From: Planomonospora sp. ID82291
Lineage (GTDB): Bacteria; Actinomycetota; Actinomycetes; Streptosporangiales; Streptosporangiaceae
Assembly (NCBI RefSeq): GCF_015711645.1
Contig: NZ_JABTEX010000003.1
Coordinates: 744,001-808,000, forward strand
Length of the DNA: 64,000 nucleotides
Reading direction: 5' to 3'
Below are positions 54,023 to 64,000 of the stretch, piece after piece. A program made the translations under genes and the position numbers. A model generated the notes under the pieces. That model worked only from the letters and a program-made list of their open reading frames with translations, had not been told where the DNA came from and made no database searches. How positions within the stretch are numbered: the first letter of the stretch is position 1; each line of letters opens with the position of its first letter.

Positions 54023-54490
54023 TCAGGCCAGCGTGATCGCGTCTCCGTCGACCTTGATGGTCTTCTCCTCCAGGGGCTTGTTGGCGGGGCCGTTGGTGAC
54101 GGACCCGTCGGTGATGCTGAACCTGCTGTTGTGGCAGGGGCAGACGATGTCGGTCCCCTCGACGCCGCCCACGTCGCACCCCTGGTGGGTGCAGACGGAG
54201 CTGAAGCACTTGAACTCCCCCGCCTTCGGCTGGGTCACGACGACCTTCGCGTCCTTGAAGACCTTGCCGCCGCCCTCGGGGATGTCGGAGGTCTTGGCCA
54301 GCGCGTTCGCCGCCGCGTCGCCGGAGCCCGCCGCCGTCTGCGAACCGGTCTCCGCCGCGGACGGGGCCGCGCTGGAGGAGCCCGCGTCACCGCCCGTCGG
54401 CTCGCCGTAGCCGGAGCACGCGGTCAGCACCGCCGCGAGTCCCGCGCCTCCCGCGCCCAGCATCACCGCACGCCGTGTCGTGTCCGTCAT
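54023..54490 (-). CDS. Rieske [2Fe-2S] protein, membrane-anchored
   Basis: 155 aa from ATG 54490 ([20 protein letters not shown]). The twin-Arg start and a lipobox-like VLTACSG indicate Tat export and possible lipid anchoring; Rieske proteins are folded with their cluster before export. The cluster motifs are [10 protein letters not shown] and [10 protein letters not shown], giving the two Cys and two His ligands. A Ser/Ala-rich linker separates signal and domain. It could be an electron carrier or partner for a periplasmic-side oxidoreductase. A paralogue lies next to it on the same strand. Confidence 0.9.
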   Translation of the reverse strand: MTDTTRRAVMLGAGGAGLAAVLTACSGYGEPTGGDAGSSSAAPSAAETGSQTAAGSGDAAANALAKTSDIPEGGGKVFKDAKVVVTQPKAGEFKCFSSVCTHQGCDVGGVEGTDIVCPCHNSRFSITDGSVTNGPANKPLEEKTIKVDGDAITLA

Positions 54491-54663
54491 GGTCACCCTC
54501 CCAGGATTCGCGTCCGTATCCGCGCCCATGGCCGTCCGCGGGCGTCCGTGGCCGCCCGTGACCGTCCCCGGCCGTCACTCCGATGCGGGTCAGCATGCCG
54601 TACCGGACATCAGGAGACTGTGAAGATTTACACCTTGGCCGCGGCTCGTCGGAGGCGTCCCCC

Positions 54664-55089
54664 TCAGACCATGACGATGCCGTCGCCTTCGACCCTCAGC
54701 GCGAACTCGGCCAGGGGCGCCTCGGCCGGGCCCTTGAGGCACTTTCCCGAGGCGGCGTCGAACTCGCTGCCGTGGCAGGGGCAGCGGATGACGCCCTCGG
54801 CGGGACGGCTGACCGCGCACCCCCGGTGCGGGCAGCTCGCGCTGAACGCCTTGAACACCCCTGCGACCGGCTGGGCGATCACGATCTTCCACTTGGTGAG
54901 GACCATGCCGCCGCCCACCGGGACGTCGGCGGTCTTCGCGACGACCTGGCCCTTGACGCCCGGCGGCACCACGGCCGGGCCGGGCGGTCCGGCGGCGCAA
55001 CCGGCCAGCGCCGCGCCGCACGCCACCGCTCCCGCGGCGCCGATCACGTGCCTGCGCGTGGGCATGGCGGAACCATCACTGCTGCTCAT
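54664..55089 (-). CDS. Second Rieske [2Fe-2S] protein (tandem paralogue)
   Basis: 141 aa from ATG 55089 (MSSSDGSAMPTRRHVIGAAG), with ATG 55065 also possible. It shows a Tat-type RR, hydrophobic core and lipobox ALAGCAAG. Cluster ligands are CPHRGCAVSRPAEGV and CPCHGSEFDAAS. The order of motifs, [18 protein letters not shown] and PxxPLxEF, is shared with the gene 174 bases downstream (54023-54490), so the pair arose by duplication. It sits between uvrA and uvrC. Its redox partner is not visible. Confidence 0.9.
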   Translation of the reverse strand: MSSSDGSAMPTRRHVIGAAGAVACGAALAGCAAGPPGPAVVPPGVKGQVVAKTADVPVGGGMVLTKWKIVIAQPVAGVFKAFSASCPHRGCAVSRPAEGVIRCPCHGSEFDAASGKCLKGPAEAPLAEFALRVEGDGIVMV

Positions 55090-55122
55090 TGCGGCCCTTC
55101 TCGCACCGTCCCCCGTCACAAC

Positions 55123-55158
55123 CGGGCTCCGCCTCAAGGGTATTGAGGCCGGAGCCCG
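55123..55158. terminator. Hairpin terminator downstream of uvrA
   Basis: Arms CGGGCTCCGCCTCAA and TTGAGGCCGGAGCCCG pair over 15 bp with one bulged G and a 5-base loop. It is placed about 100 bases after the end of uvrA and just before the Rieske gene start. Confidence 0.65.
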
Positions 55159-55253
55159 GTCCGGAATCCGGGTTTGCGGTACCCGGGACGGGGGAAGCAG
55201 GACCGCGCCCCGTGGACACCGGTCCCGGCGGTCCCGGCGGTCCGCAGGCGCCC

Positions 55254-58094
<2,841 letters not shown>

Positions 58095-58366
58095 AGCAGT
58101 CCCGACATCGGTGTAGAGGGTTGAGAAGCGGTCGCGGGAAGACTAGCGACGGGGTCCGACAGTTTTTTCGCCGGCGATCTCGCCCGGCGGTCTCCCCGGT
58201 GCGGACGCCCGGGAACCGGGGCTCCCCGCCCGCCCCAGAGTACGGCCTCCGCCCGCGCCCCGACGGGCCGCTTCCCGTTTCAACCGCGTGAACCGGTGCT
58301 TTTATGCCCGGGCACGGCGCCGCGGGGGTGCTGGCACGGCCGCCGCCGCGATGATGGAGTAGGGGA

Positions 58367-59170
58367 ATGGATCTGCTAGAGAAACTTCAGGCCGAGCTCT
58401 CGGCCTCGACGGAGCGCCTCCTGGGCACCGCGGCCTCCTTCTCCGACGCCGACGTCCCCGAGCCCTCCCGCCTGCCCGGCTGGACCCGGGGCCACCTGCT
58501 CACCCACCTGGCCCGCAACGCCGACAGCCTGGTGAACCTGACCGAGTGGGCCCGGACGGGCGTCGAGACCCCGCAGTACCCCGACCCGCGGAGCCGGGAC
58601 GCCGAGATCGAGGCGGGCGCCGCCCGCCCCGCCAAGGAGCAGCTGGCCGACCTGGAGGAGAGCTCGGCCAGGCTCGCCGCCGCCTTCCGGGACCTGCCCG
58701 CACCGGCGTGGTCCGCCGCGGTGCGCGGGCTCCGGCCGCCCGAGCACCCCGCCTGGTACCTCCTGGTCCGCCGCCTGCGCGAGACGGAGTTCCACCACGT
58801 GGACCTCGGCGCGGGCTACGCCCCCGCCGACTGGCCGGAGGCGTTCGTCCGCAGGGAGCTGCACGACGCGCTGGTGTGCTGGCCGAAGGAGCAGAGCCCG
58901 GTCAGCGAGATCGTGGTGGAGGAGACGATAGACGACTACCTGCACCACCAGGTCTGGCGCGACCTGGGCTCGGGTCCGGTGGTCCAGGGCGACCCGTGGG
59001 CGCTGCTGTGCTGGGTCACCGGCCGCACCCAGGGGGGCGGGCTTAGGGTGATGCCGGAGGGGAGCACGGGCAACCAGCCCTCGGCCGGGCCGGTGCCCGC
59101 ACCGCCGCCGTGGATGGTCCTGCCCGCCCCTCCCGGCCTTTCCCCGACGCCTCCCGAGGAGTACCCGTGA
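58367..59170 (+). CDS. Mycothiol-dependent maleylpyruvate isomerase-family protein
   Basis: 267 aa from ATG 58367 (about 10 bases after GAGTAGGGGA). It has the DinB-like four-helix N-terminal domain with the metal site His in PGWTRGHLLTHLARNADSLV and REPEHPAWYLLVRRLRETEFHHVDLGAG-type residues (His in FHHVDLG). The C-terminal MDMPI_C-like domain includes GDPWALLCWVTGRTQGG. The family uses mycothiol as a cofactor, and many members have unknown substrates. It overlaps by 4 bases the following metallo-hydrolase, so the two are one unit. Confidence 0.85.
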   Translation: MDLLEKLQAELSASTERLLGTAASFSDADVPEPSRLPGWTRGHLLTHLARNADSLVNLTEWARTGVETPQYPDPRSRDAEIEAGAARPAKEQLADLEESSARLAAAFRDLPAPAWSAAVRGLRPPEHPAWYLLVRRLRETEFHHVDLGAGYAPADWPEAFVRRELHDALVCWPKEQSPVSEIVVEETIDDYLHHQVWRDLGSGPVVQGDPWALLCWVTGRTQGGGLRVMPEGSTGNQPSAGPVPAPPPWMVLPAPPGLSPTPPEEYP

Positions 59171-59808
59171 CCTACACCGGCGACGTGCGCGTGGGCGGTC
59201 CCCCCGACGTGCGGGAGCTGCCCGCCCTGACGATCTCGAAGCTCGCCGTGGGCCCCTTCGACAACAACGCCTACCTGGTGCGCTGCAACGACACCGGCGA
59301 CGGCCTGCTGATCGACGCGGCCGCCGAGGCCGACCGGCTGCTGGAGCTCATCGGCGGCATGCCGATCAGCAAGATCGTCACCACCCACCGGCACGGCGAC
59401 CACTGGCAGGCCCTGGAGGAGGTCGCCGCGGCCACGGGCGCCATGGTGATCGCCCATCCGCTGGACGCCCCGGCGCTGCCGGTCCCGGCGACCCTGACGG
59501 TCGAGCACGGCGACGGGGTCACCGTCGGCGTGGTCAGCCTGGAGGTCGTCCACCTGCGGGGCCACACGCCCGGCTCGATCGCCCTGCACCACGACGGGCA
59601 TCTGTTCACCGGCGACTCGCTCTTCCCCGGCGGGGTCGGCAACACCGACAAGGATCCGGAGCGCTTCGAGCAGCTCTTCACGGACGTGTCGGAGCGGATC
59701 TTCGACCGTTTCCCCGACGAGACCTGGGTCTACCCCGGCCATGGCAGGGACACCACGCTCGGCGCCGAGCGCCCCTCCCTGCCGGAGTGGCGCGAACGCG
59801 GCTGGTAG
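59167..59808 (+). CDS. MBL-fold metallo-hydrolase (glyoxalase II-like)
   Basis: 213 aa from GTG 59167, overlapping the preceding TGA. The zinc ligands are visible: THRHGDHWQALEEV (HxHxDH), the later His in EVVHLRGHTPGSIALHH, Asp in HLFTGDSLFPGGVGNTDKDP, and the terminal His in VYPGHGRDTTLGAERP. These make a two-metal hydrolase of the glyoxalase II/beta-lactamase fold. Pairing with a mycothiol-dependent isomerase suggests thiol-ester or mycothiol-conjugate hydrolysis (inference). Confidence 0.88.
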   Translation: MTYTGDVRVGGPPDVRELPALTISKLAVGPFDNNAYLVRCNDTGDGLLIDAAAEADRLLELIGGMPISKIVTTHRHGDHWQALEEVAAATGAMVIAHPLDAPALPVPATLTVEHGDGVTVGVVSLEVVHLRGHTPGSIALHHDGHLFTGDSLFPGGVGNTDKDPERFEQLFTDVSERIFDRFPDETWVYPGHGRDTTLGAERPSLPEWRERGW

Positions 59809-59861
59809 GGCACCCGTACCGCTCCGGTGGACAAGACCGGCCGGGCGGCGGGCCACCGGTC

Positions 59862-59891
59862 CGGTGCCCCGGAGTGCGCTCCGGGGCACCG
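59862..59891. terminator. Bidirectional terminator between the MBL gene and pssA
   Basis: Perfect 13-bp arms (CGGTGCCCCGGAG / CTCCGGGGCACCG) with a 4-base TGCG loop, exactly between convergent genes ending at 59808 and 59901. Confidence 0.75.
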
Positions 59892-59900
59892 CCGGGCGCG

Positions 59901-60704
59901 TCAGCCGACGCGCTCGGACTCCTTGCGCTCCCTGCGCTGCTCCCGCTTGAACATCAGGATGCGCAGCGGGATCGCCGCCACGATCGTGATCTGCATGACG
60001 GCGCCGACCTTGATGAGGGTGTCGCCCCCCGCCAGCCCCGCGGCCCAGATGGTCAGACAGGCGACGTTGATCATCATCCAGGCGAGCACCACGGCCGCCA
60101 CGTTCCCCTTGGGCTTGGGGTACTCGATCCGGCTCACCATGAGGTAGGCGATACCGAAGATCGGCAGCACGGCCCCGACCGACGGCTCGAAGAGGAGCAC
60201 GATCGCGATCACCGTCATGGCGCCCATCGGGATGGGCAGGCCCATGAAGTCGCCGCTCTTGGTCTTCACGCAGGCGAAGCGCGCGAGCCGGATGACCCCG
60301 GCCAGCAGCACCGACGCCGCGGCGGCCATCACCATCAGGAACGGCACCCGCGGGTTGAACCCGGCCCAGATGACCACCATGAACGCTGGGGCGAAGCCGA
60401 AGCTGATCACATCCGCGAGGTTGTCGAGTTCGGCGCCCATCGCCGAGGCGCGGAAGCGCCGGGCCACCAGGCCGTCGAACAGGTCGCAGGTGGCGCCGAG
60501 CAGCAGCAGCACCACCGCGGTGCCGAAGAACTGCGGGTTGGCCTCGAACTTGCTGGTCTGCTGCAGCGAGGTGATCGCCGACCAGGCGAGCACGCAGACG
60601 GCGAGGAAGCCGCAGAGCGCGTTGCCCAGCGAGAGCGAGTCCGCCGCCGAGAGCCGGAACGCCTTGCCGACGGGCCCCTGGGGCTCGTCGTCCGCCCCGC
60701 CCAT
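59901..60704 (-). CDS. pssA: CDP-diacylglycerol-serine O-phosphatidyltransferase
   Basis: Start ATG 60704 is chosen; a TTG at 60731 would overlap psd. 267 aa, about eight membrane helices. The CDP-alcohol phosphotransferase signature D-x2-DG-x2-AR-x8-G-x3-D-x3-D is complete in DLFDGLVARRFRASAMGAEL followed by DNLAD. The preceding FGTAVVLLLLGAT helix and later VIRLARFACVKTKSGDFMGL are family features. It makes phosphatidylserine from CDP-diacylglycerol and serine. It lies immediately downstream of psd, whose enzyme converts the product to phosphatidylethanolamine. A Lys/Arg-rich tail ends the protein. Confidence 0.95.
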   Translation of the reverse strand: MGGADDEPQGPVGKAFRLSAADSLSLGNALCGFLAVCVLAWSAITSLQQTSKFEANPQFFGTAVVLLLLGATCDLFDGLVARRFRASAMGAELDNLADVISFGFAPAFMVVIWAGFNPRVPFLMVMAAAASVLLAGVIRLARFACVKTKSGDFMGLPIPMGAMTVIAIVLLFEPSVGAVLPIFGIAYLMVSRIEYPKPKGNVAAVVLAWMMINVACLTIWAAGLAGGDTLIKVGAVMQITIVAAIPLRILMFKREQRRERKESERVG

Positions 60705-60717
60705 CGACCAGCCCGCG

Positions 60718-61365
60718 TCAGCCGCGGTCAAGGCCGGTCACCCCTGCGACGGTCTTCTGCCCGACGGAGACCGCCGGAGCGATCCCCTCGGGGAGGTAGA
60801 CGTCCACTCGCGAACCGAACCGGATCAGCCCGATGCGCTCGGCCCTGGCCACCTCGGCTCCCGCCTCCAGGTAGGGCACGATACGGCGCGCGACCGCACC
60901 GGCGATCTGGACGAGCTCCAGGTCGCCGAGCGCGGTGTCCAGGTGCCACACGACCCGCTCGTTCTTGTCGCTGTCCTTGTCGAAGGCGGGCAGGAACCCG
61001 CCGGACACGTGCTTCACCGAGGTGACGGTTCCGGCCAGCGGCGCGCGGTTGACGTGCACGTTGAGCGGGCTCATGAAGATGGCCACCCGGGTGCGGCCGT
61101 CCGGCCACGGGTCGATGCTCTGCACCACGCCGTCCGCGGGCGACAGGATGCGTCCGGGCCCGGGTGTGCGCTCCGGGTCGCGGAAGAACCAGAGCATGCC
61201 GCCGGTGAGCGCGGTCAGCGGGACCGCCGCCAGCGCCCAGCGCCTGTCACGGCGGCTGAGCAGCGCGGTCACGGCAGAGGCCGCCACCGTCGGGAGCAGC
61301 CACGGAGAGACGCCGCGCGCCAGCCGTATGCGGCCTGACGGTTGGCTTGCTGAATCGTGGGACAC
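60718..61365 (-). CDS. psd: Phosphatidylserine decarboxylase (proenzyme)
   Basis: 215 aa from ATG 61365. It is a short, PSD-A-type enzyme: hydrophobic N-terminal segments (SPWLLPTVAASAVTALLS, LAAVPLTALTGGMLWFF), FRDPERTPGPGRILSPADGV, FMSPLNVHVNRAPLAGTVTS and the self-cleavage site GLIRFGSRVDVYLPEG. Cleavage between Gly and Ser makes the pyruvoyl cofactor on the small alpha subunit. It removes CO2 from phosphatidylserine. Gene order psd-pssA is the typical actinobacterial operon. Confidence 0.95.
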   Translation of the reverse strand: MSHDSASQPSGRIRLARGVSPWLLPTVAASAVTALLSRRDRRWALAAVPLTALTGGMLWFFRDPERTPGPGRILSPADGVVQSIDPWPDGRTRVAIFMSPLNVHVNRAPLAGTVTSVKHVSGGFLPAFDKDSDKNERVVWHLDTALGDLELVQIAGAVARRIVPYLEAGAEVARAERIGLIRFGSRVDVYLPEGIAPAVSVGQKTVAGVTGLDRG

Positions 61366-61493
61366 AGGGAACCTTTTGTGATGTCTTGCGGCGTTAGACC
61401 GGTATGTCTACCCGCCCTGGGGGAGGATGCTACCGATCTCTCAGCCCTTTTACGGCGCAATGAGACAAGCAAAGCGCCTTCCACGACAATCCG

Positions 61494-62486
61494 CTAGACC
61501 TGCTTGCTCTCCACAGGGGTGGCGATGTGGTCGGCCTTGCGCATGTCCCGTCGCGACTTCGTCAGGCTGACCACGGTGGTGATCACCATGGTGACGCCGA
61601 TGACCGACAGCGACAGCCAGATCGGCACCTCGGGTGCCCATGAGACGCCGCTGGAGTGCAGCGCCTCGAGAATCAGCTTAACCCCGATGAACCCGAGGAT
61701 GAACGCCAGCCCGTAGCTGAGGTAGATCAGCCGCTGCAGCAGGCCGCCCAGCAGGAAGTAGAGCTGGCGCAGGCCCATCAGCGCGAACGCGTTGGCGGTG
61801 AAGACGATGAAGGCGTCGGTGGTGAGACCGAAGATCGCCGGAATCGAGTCGAGCGCGAACAGCAGGTCGGTGGTGCCGATGGCGACCATGACGATCAGCA
61901 TCGGGGTGACCAGGCGCCTGCCGTGGATCTTGACGAAGACCTTGGAGCCCACGTAGTCGTCGGTGTGCGGCAACGCCCGGCGGGCCCAGCGCAGGACCGC
62001 GTTCTCGGTGAACTCCTCGTCGTCGTGGCCGTGCTGGCGGACCAGCTGGACCGCGGTGTAGATCAGGAAGAGGCCGAAGATGTAGAACAGCCAGCCGAAG
62101 CTCTGCAGGGCGGCGGCGCCGACCGCGATGAAGATGCCGCGCATGACCAGCGCCATCAGGATGCCGACCAGCAGCACCTTGTGCTGGTAGATCTTGGGCA
62201 CCGCGAAGCGGGTCATGATGATGTAGAACACGAACAGGTTGTCGACGCTCAGGCTGTACTCGGTGAGGTAGCCGGCGAAGAACTGCCCCGCGGGCGTGGG
62301 CCCCGCGAAGATCCACAGGATGACGCCGAAGACGACGGCCAGCGTGACGTAGAAGCCGACCCAGAAAGTGGCCTGCCGCATGGAGAACTCCCGGGGCTCA
62401 CCCCGGTCGACGATCCACAGGTCGAAGGCGAGGACCAGGAGGAGACCGCCGATCACGGCGATCCAGGCCCACGTGGGTACAGTCAT
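61494..62486 (-). CDS. TerC-family membrane protein (probable manganese exporter)
   Basis: 330 aa from ATG 62486. About nine membrane helices carry the TerC features: FWVGFYVTLAVVFGVILWIF, GYLTEYSLSVDNLFVFYIIM with the conserved acidic EYSLSVDN, LFALDSIPAIFGLTTDAFIV (second acidic pocket DS) and LMGLRQLYFLLGGLLQRL. TerC proteins of the MeeF/MeeY type export Mn2+, partly to load secreted metallo-enzymes. The leader of this gene resembles a yybP-ykoY riboswitch, which supports Mn2+ control. Confidence 0.9.
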   Translation of the reverse strand: MTVPTWAWIAVIGGLLLVLAFDLWIVDRGEPREFSMRQATFWVGFYVTLAVVFGVILWIFAGPTPAGQFFAGYLTEYSLSVDNLFVFYIIMTRFAVPKIYQHKVLLVGILMALVMRGIFIAVGAAALQSFGWLFYIFGLFLIYTAVQLVRQHGHDDEEFTENAVLRWARRALPHTDDYVGSKVFVKIHGRRLVTPMLIVMVAIGTTDLLFALDSIPAIFGLTTDAFIVFTANAFALMGLRQLYFLLGGLLQRLIYLSYGLAFILGFIGVKLILEALHSSGVSWAPEVPIWLSLSVIGVTMVITTVVSLTKSRRDMRKADHIATPVESKQV

Positions 62487-62520
62487 GTTCTCGTCAACCC
62501 TCCGGCGCGCATGGCGGAAT

Positions 62521-62650
62521 GCCGGAGGTCTCTCCCGCCCAGCACGGATCGCGTCTGCGGATCACGCGTGGACCGACAGCCCCGGGGGCCTCGTGGATCG
62601 AGGCGGCACCGTGATGACGAGACTGTCACGAAGGGATACTCCCCCCCTAA
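62521..62650 (-). ncRNA. yybP-ykoY (manganese) riboswitch candidate upstream of terC
   Basis: The minus-strand leader begins TTAGGGGGGAGTATCCC, continues through GTCATCACGG and a G+C-rich middle, and ends GAGACCTCCGGC, the pattern of the actinobacterial yybP-ykoY class. The closing 3' strand CCTCCGGC can pair either with the 5' GGGGGG run or, perfectly over 8 bp, with GCCGGAGG at 62507-62500. The latter contains the probable ribosome-binding site of terC. Binding of Mn2+ would favour the first pairing and free the site, switching terC on. Confidence 0.65.
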
Positions 62651-62657
62651 CCAAGCC

Positions 62658-62663
62658 AGTATA
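62658..62663 (-). promoter_or_regulatory. Candidate -10 element for the terC leader
   Basis: TATACT on the minus strand lies about 8-10 bases before the expected riboswitch start, the right distance for transcription initiation. No good -35 is present at 16-18 bases, so the call is tentative. Confidence 0.4.
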
Positions 62664-62788
62664 GGGAACCGGCCGGGTGGCATCTCATCCAACTTACAGG
62701 CAGCGGAATATGTTCCCGGTCGCGTCGCATCGGCCCGCTTCGCGCCCATCGCCGGAGGACCACCCGCGCTCCGCCCGGGTCCTGACGA

Positions 62789-63883
62789 TCAGTGCCACGG
62801 CCCGCGGTAGACCGCCAGCACGGCGTCCAGCGCCTCCTGCTCCCCCGGCAGCTCCCGGCCCCGCCGGGCGGCCTCCCCGGCCAGCCTCCGGACGAGTCCG
62901 TCGTCGTCGAGCAGGCGGGCGACCGCTCCGGCGAGCGCGGCGGCGTCGCCGTACGGCACCAGCAGTCCGCCCTCCCCGACCATCTCGGGAAGCCCTCCGA
63001 CGGCGGTGGCGACCACCGGCGTGCCCGCCCGCAGCGCCTCCTGCACGCTGAGCGGCTGCCCCTCCCACCTGCTGGGCACGACCAGCGCCCGCGCCACCCC
63101 GAGCAGGTCGCCCACGTCGGCCCGGTCGCCGAGCAGCCGCACCGGCAGCCCCTGCCGGTCGATCCGCCGCCGCAGCTCCTCCCGGAGCGGCCCGTCGCCC
63201 GCGACGAGGAACAGCGCCCGCGGCGACGGGCCGGCGGCGAGACGGGCCACCGCGTCCAGGAGCGTCTCCAGCCCCTTCTGCTGGGCGAGCCTGGCGACGG
63301 TCAGGAGGACCGGCAGCCCTCCCGCGCCGAACTCCGCGCGGATCTCCTCCGCTGAACGCCCCGAGGCGGCCAGCGGCGGCGCGGGGACGACGGCCGCCGT
63401 GACGCGCCGGGCCCCCAGCGCGGTCATCCGCTCCCCCAGGTCGGGCGAGACCACCAGGACCCGGTCGGCACGGCGGGCGACGATCCGCTCCAGCACCCGG
63501 TAGACGGCCCCGACGGCGCCTCCGGCCGTGGCGGCGTTGTGCAGGGTCACCACCAGGGGCGTGCCGGTCCCGCTCAGGGCCAGCGCCGCCAGCGCCCCCG
63601 CCCGCAGCCCGTGCGCGTGTACGACGTCGGCCCCGCGCAGCCCCCGCAGTGTCCGTACGGCCCGCAGGTCCCCGCCCGGACGCGGCCGGTCGGAGATCGG
63701 CACCGGCACGAACCCCGCACCGCGCCGCGCGAACCCGAAGGCCGCGTCCGTGTCGGCCGGTCCGGCGACCACCACCCGGCAGCCCCGGCCGAGCAGCCCG
63801 CCGGCCAGCATCGCCACGTGCCGTCCGACCCCGCCCGCGCTGGTCCCCAGCACGAGCGCCACCCGCGTCCCCGCCTCAGCCAT
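62789..63883 (-). CDS. GT4-family glycosyltransferase
   Basis: 364 aa from ATG 63883. It has the GT-B fold: N-terminal donor-cleft loop GTSAGGVGRHVAMLAGGLLG, DVVHAHGLRAGALAALALSG, and the C-terminal GT4 motifs LPVLLTVARLAQQKGLETLL, LFLVAGDGPLREELRRRIDR, ALVVPSRWEGQPLSVQEALR and GTPVVATAVGGLPEMVGEG. The E-x7-E pair (EGQPLSVQEALR) that holds the nucleotide-sugar is intact. It transfers a sugar from a nucleotide donor to an unknown acceptor, probably a cell-surface glycan. It overlaps the upstream partial gene by 8 bases. Confidence 0.93.
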   Translation of the reverse strand: MAEAGTRVALVLGTSAGGVGRHVAMLAGGLLGRGCRVVVAGPADTDAAFGFARRGAGFVPVPISDRPRPGGDLRAVRTLRGLRGADVVHAHGLRAGALAALALSGTGTPLVVTLHNAATAGGAVGAVYRVLERIVARRADRVLVVSPDLGERMTALGARRVTAAVVPAPPLAASGRSAEEIRAEFGAGGLPVLLTVARLAQQKGLETLLDAVARLAAGPSPRALFLVAGDGPLREELRRRIDRQGLPVRLLGDRADVGDLLGVARALVVPSRWEGQPLSVQEALRAGTPVVATAVGGLPEMVGEGGLLVPYGDAAALAGAVARLLDDDGLVRRLAGEAARRGRELPGEQEALDAVLAVYRGPWH

Positions 63884-64000
63884 CGGCCCGCTCCCTTCCG
63901 CCTCCGGACGGTTCCGCCCCGACCGGCCCCTCGTGCCCGGGTGGCCCTCCGTCCCCCGGCGGTTCCTCCGCCCCGACCGGTTCCTCCCGGCTCCGCCTTC
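63876..64000 (-). CDS. C-terminal tail of a gene cut by the right window edge
   Basis: An open frame ends with TGA 63878-63876, overlapping the glycosyltransferase start by 8 bases. It encodes a Gly/Pro/Glu-rich tail (REEPVGAEEPPGDGGPPGHE). Two other frames are also open across these 125 bases, so the call rests mainly on the stop-start overlap. The product cannot be identified. Confidence 0.35.
   Translation of the reverse strand, partial: RRSREEPVGAEEPPGDGGPPGHEGPVGAEPSGGGRERADG

Noticed and set aside
50863..54036. 1,057-codon plus-strand frame across rapZ and uvrC
   Set aside because: It spans two unrelated core genes antisense, which is only possible as a codon-bias artefact.

Overview
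The window is high-GC DNA (roughly 70% G+C) with strong GC3 bias, many GTG/TTG starts and stop-start overlaps. The gene order uvrA - uvrC - rapZ - yvcK - whiA - gap - pgk - tpiA - secG - rbpA is the conserved actinobacterial arrangement. RbpA, WhiA and a mycothiol-dependent isomerase-family protein all point to Actinomycetota. The accessory gene types (NBR1-Ig/HTH protein, EF-hand protein, DUF1876, DUF2277) fit a sporulating, Streptosporangium/Nonomuraea-like actinomycete. That genus-level placement is inference.

Region 1 (1-16.8 kb) is a defence island in decay. An IS3-family element sits inside an ISL3-family element, which itself interrupts an adenine methylase gene. The methylase and the upstream SNF2 helicase look like drmMI and drmD of a class 1 DISARM system, and both also carry a single-base frameshift. 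Beyond a 480-bp spacer lie three co-directional genes: a HelD-like helicase with a nuclease-fold-like tail, an unknown 234-aa protein, and a DNA2/SMUBP2-like helicase with a degenerate PLD-like domain and a zinc ribbon. An HNH endonuclease with an N-terminal domain resembling modified-DNA readers faces them. The two-helicase cassette is the best candidate here for an undescribed system.

Region 2 (17-44 kb) is lineage-specific. It encodes secreted proteins, including two paralogues with a possible amylase-inhibitor-like cysteine pattern, a SLOG-type nucleotide-binding protein divergent from a RecB-like nuclease, a repeat-rich OmpA lipoprotein, an ADP-ribosylglycohydrolase and a 719-aa orphan. 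It continues with an oxidoreductase beside a TetR remnant, a GH25 muramidase, two ABC exporters, a MurG-family transferase, small DUF proteins, and a D-aminoacylase/IclR/sugar-kinase operon with two palindromes upstream.

Region 3 (44-64 kb, mostly minus strand) is core: rbpA, secG, triose-phase glycolysis (gap-pgk-tpiA), whiA-yvcK-rapZ, uvrC, two Rieske proteins and uvrA. An isomerase/metallo-hydrolase pair follows, then phosphatidylethanolamine synthesis (psd-pssA), a TerC exporter behind a probable yybP-ykoY (Mn2+) riboswitch, and a GT4 glycosyltransferase. Between uvrC and rapZ, two 68-bp tandem repeats form 23-codon micro-ORFs linked by GTGA overlaps.
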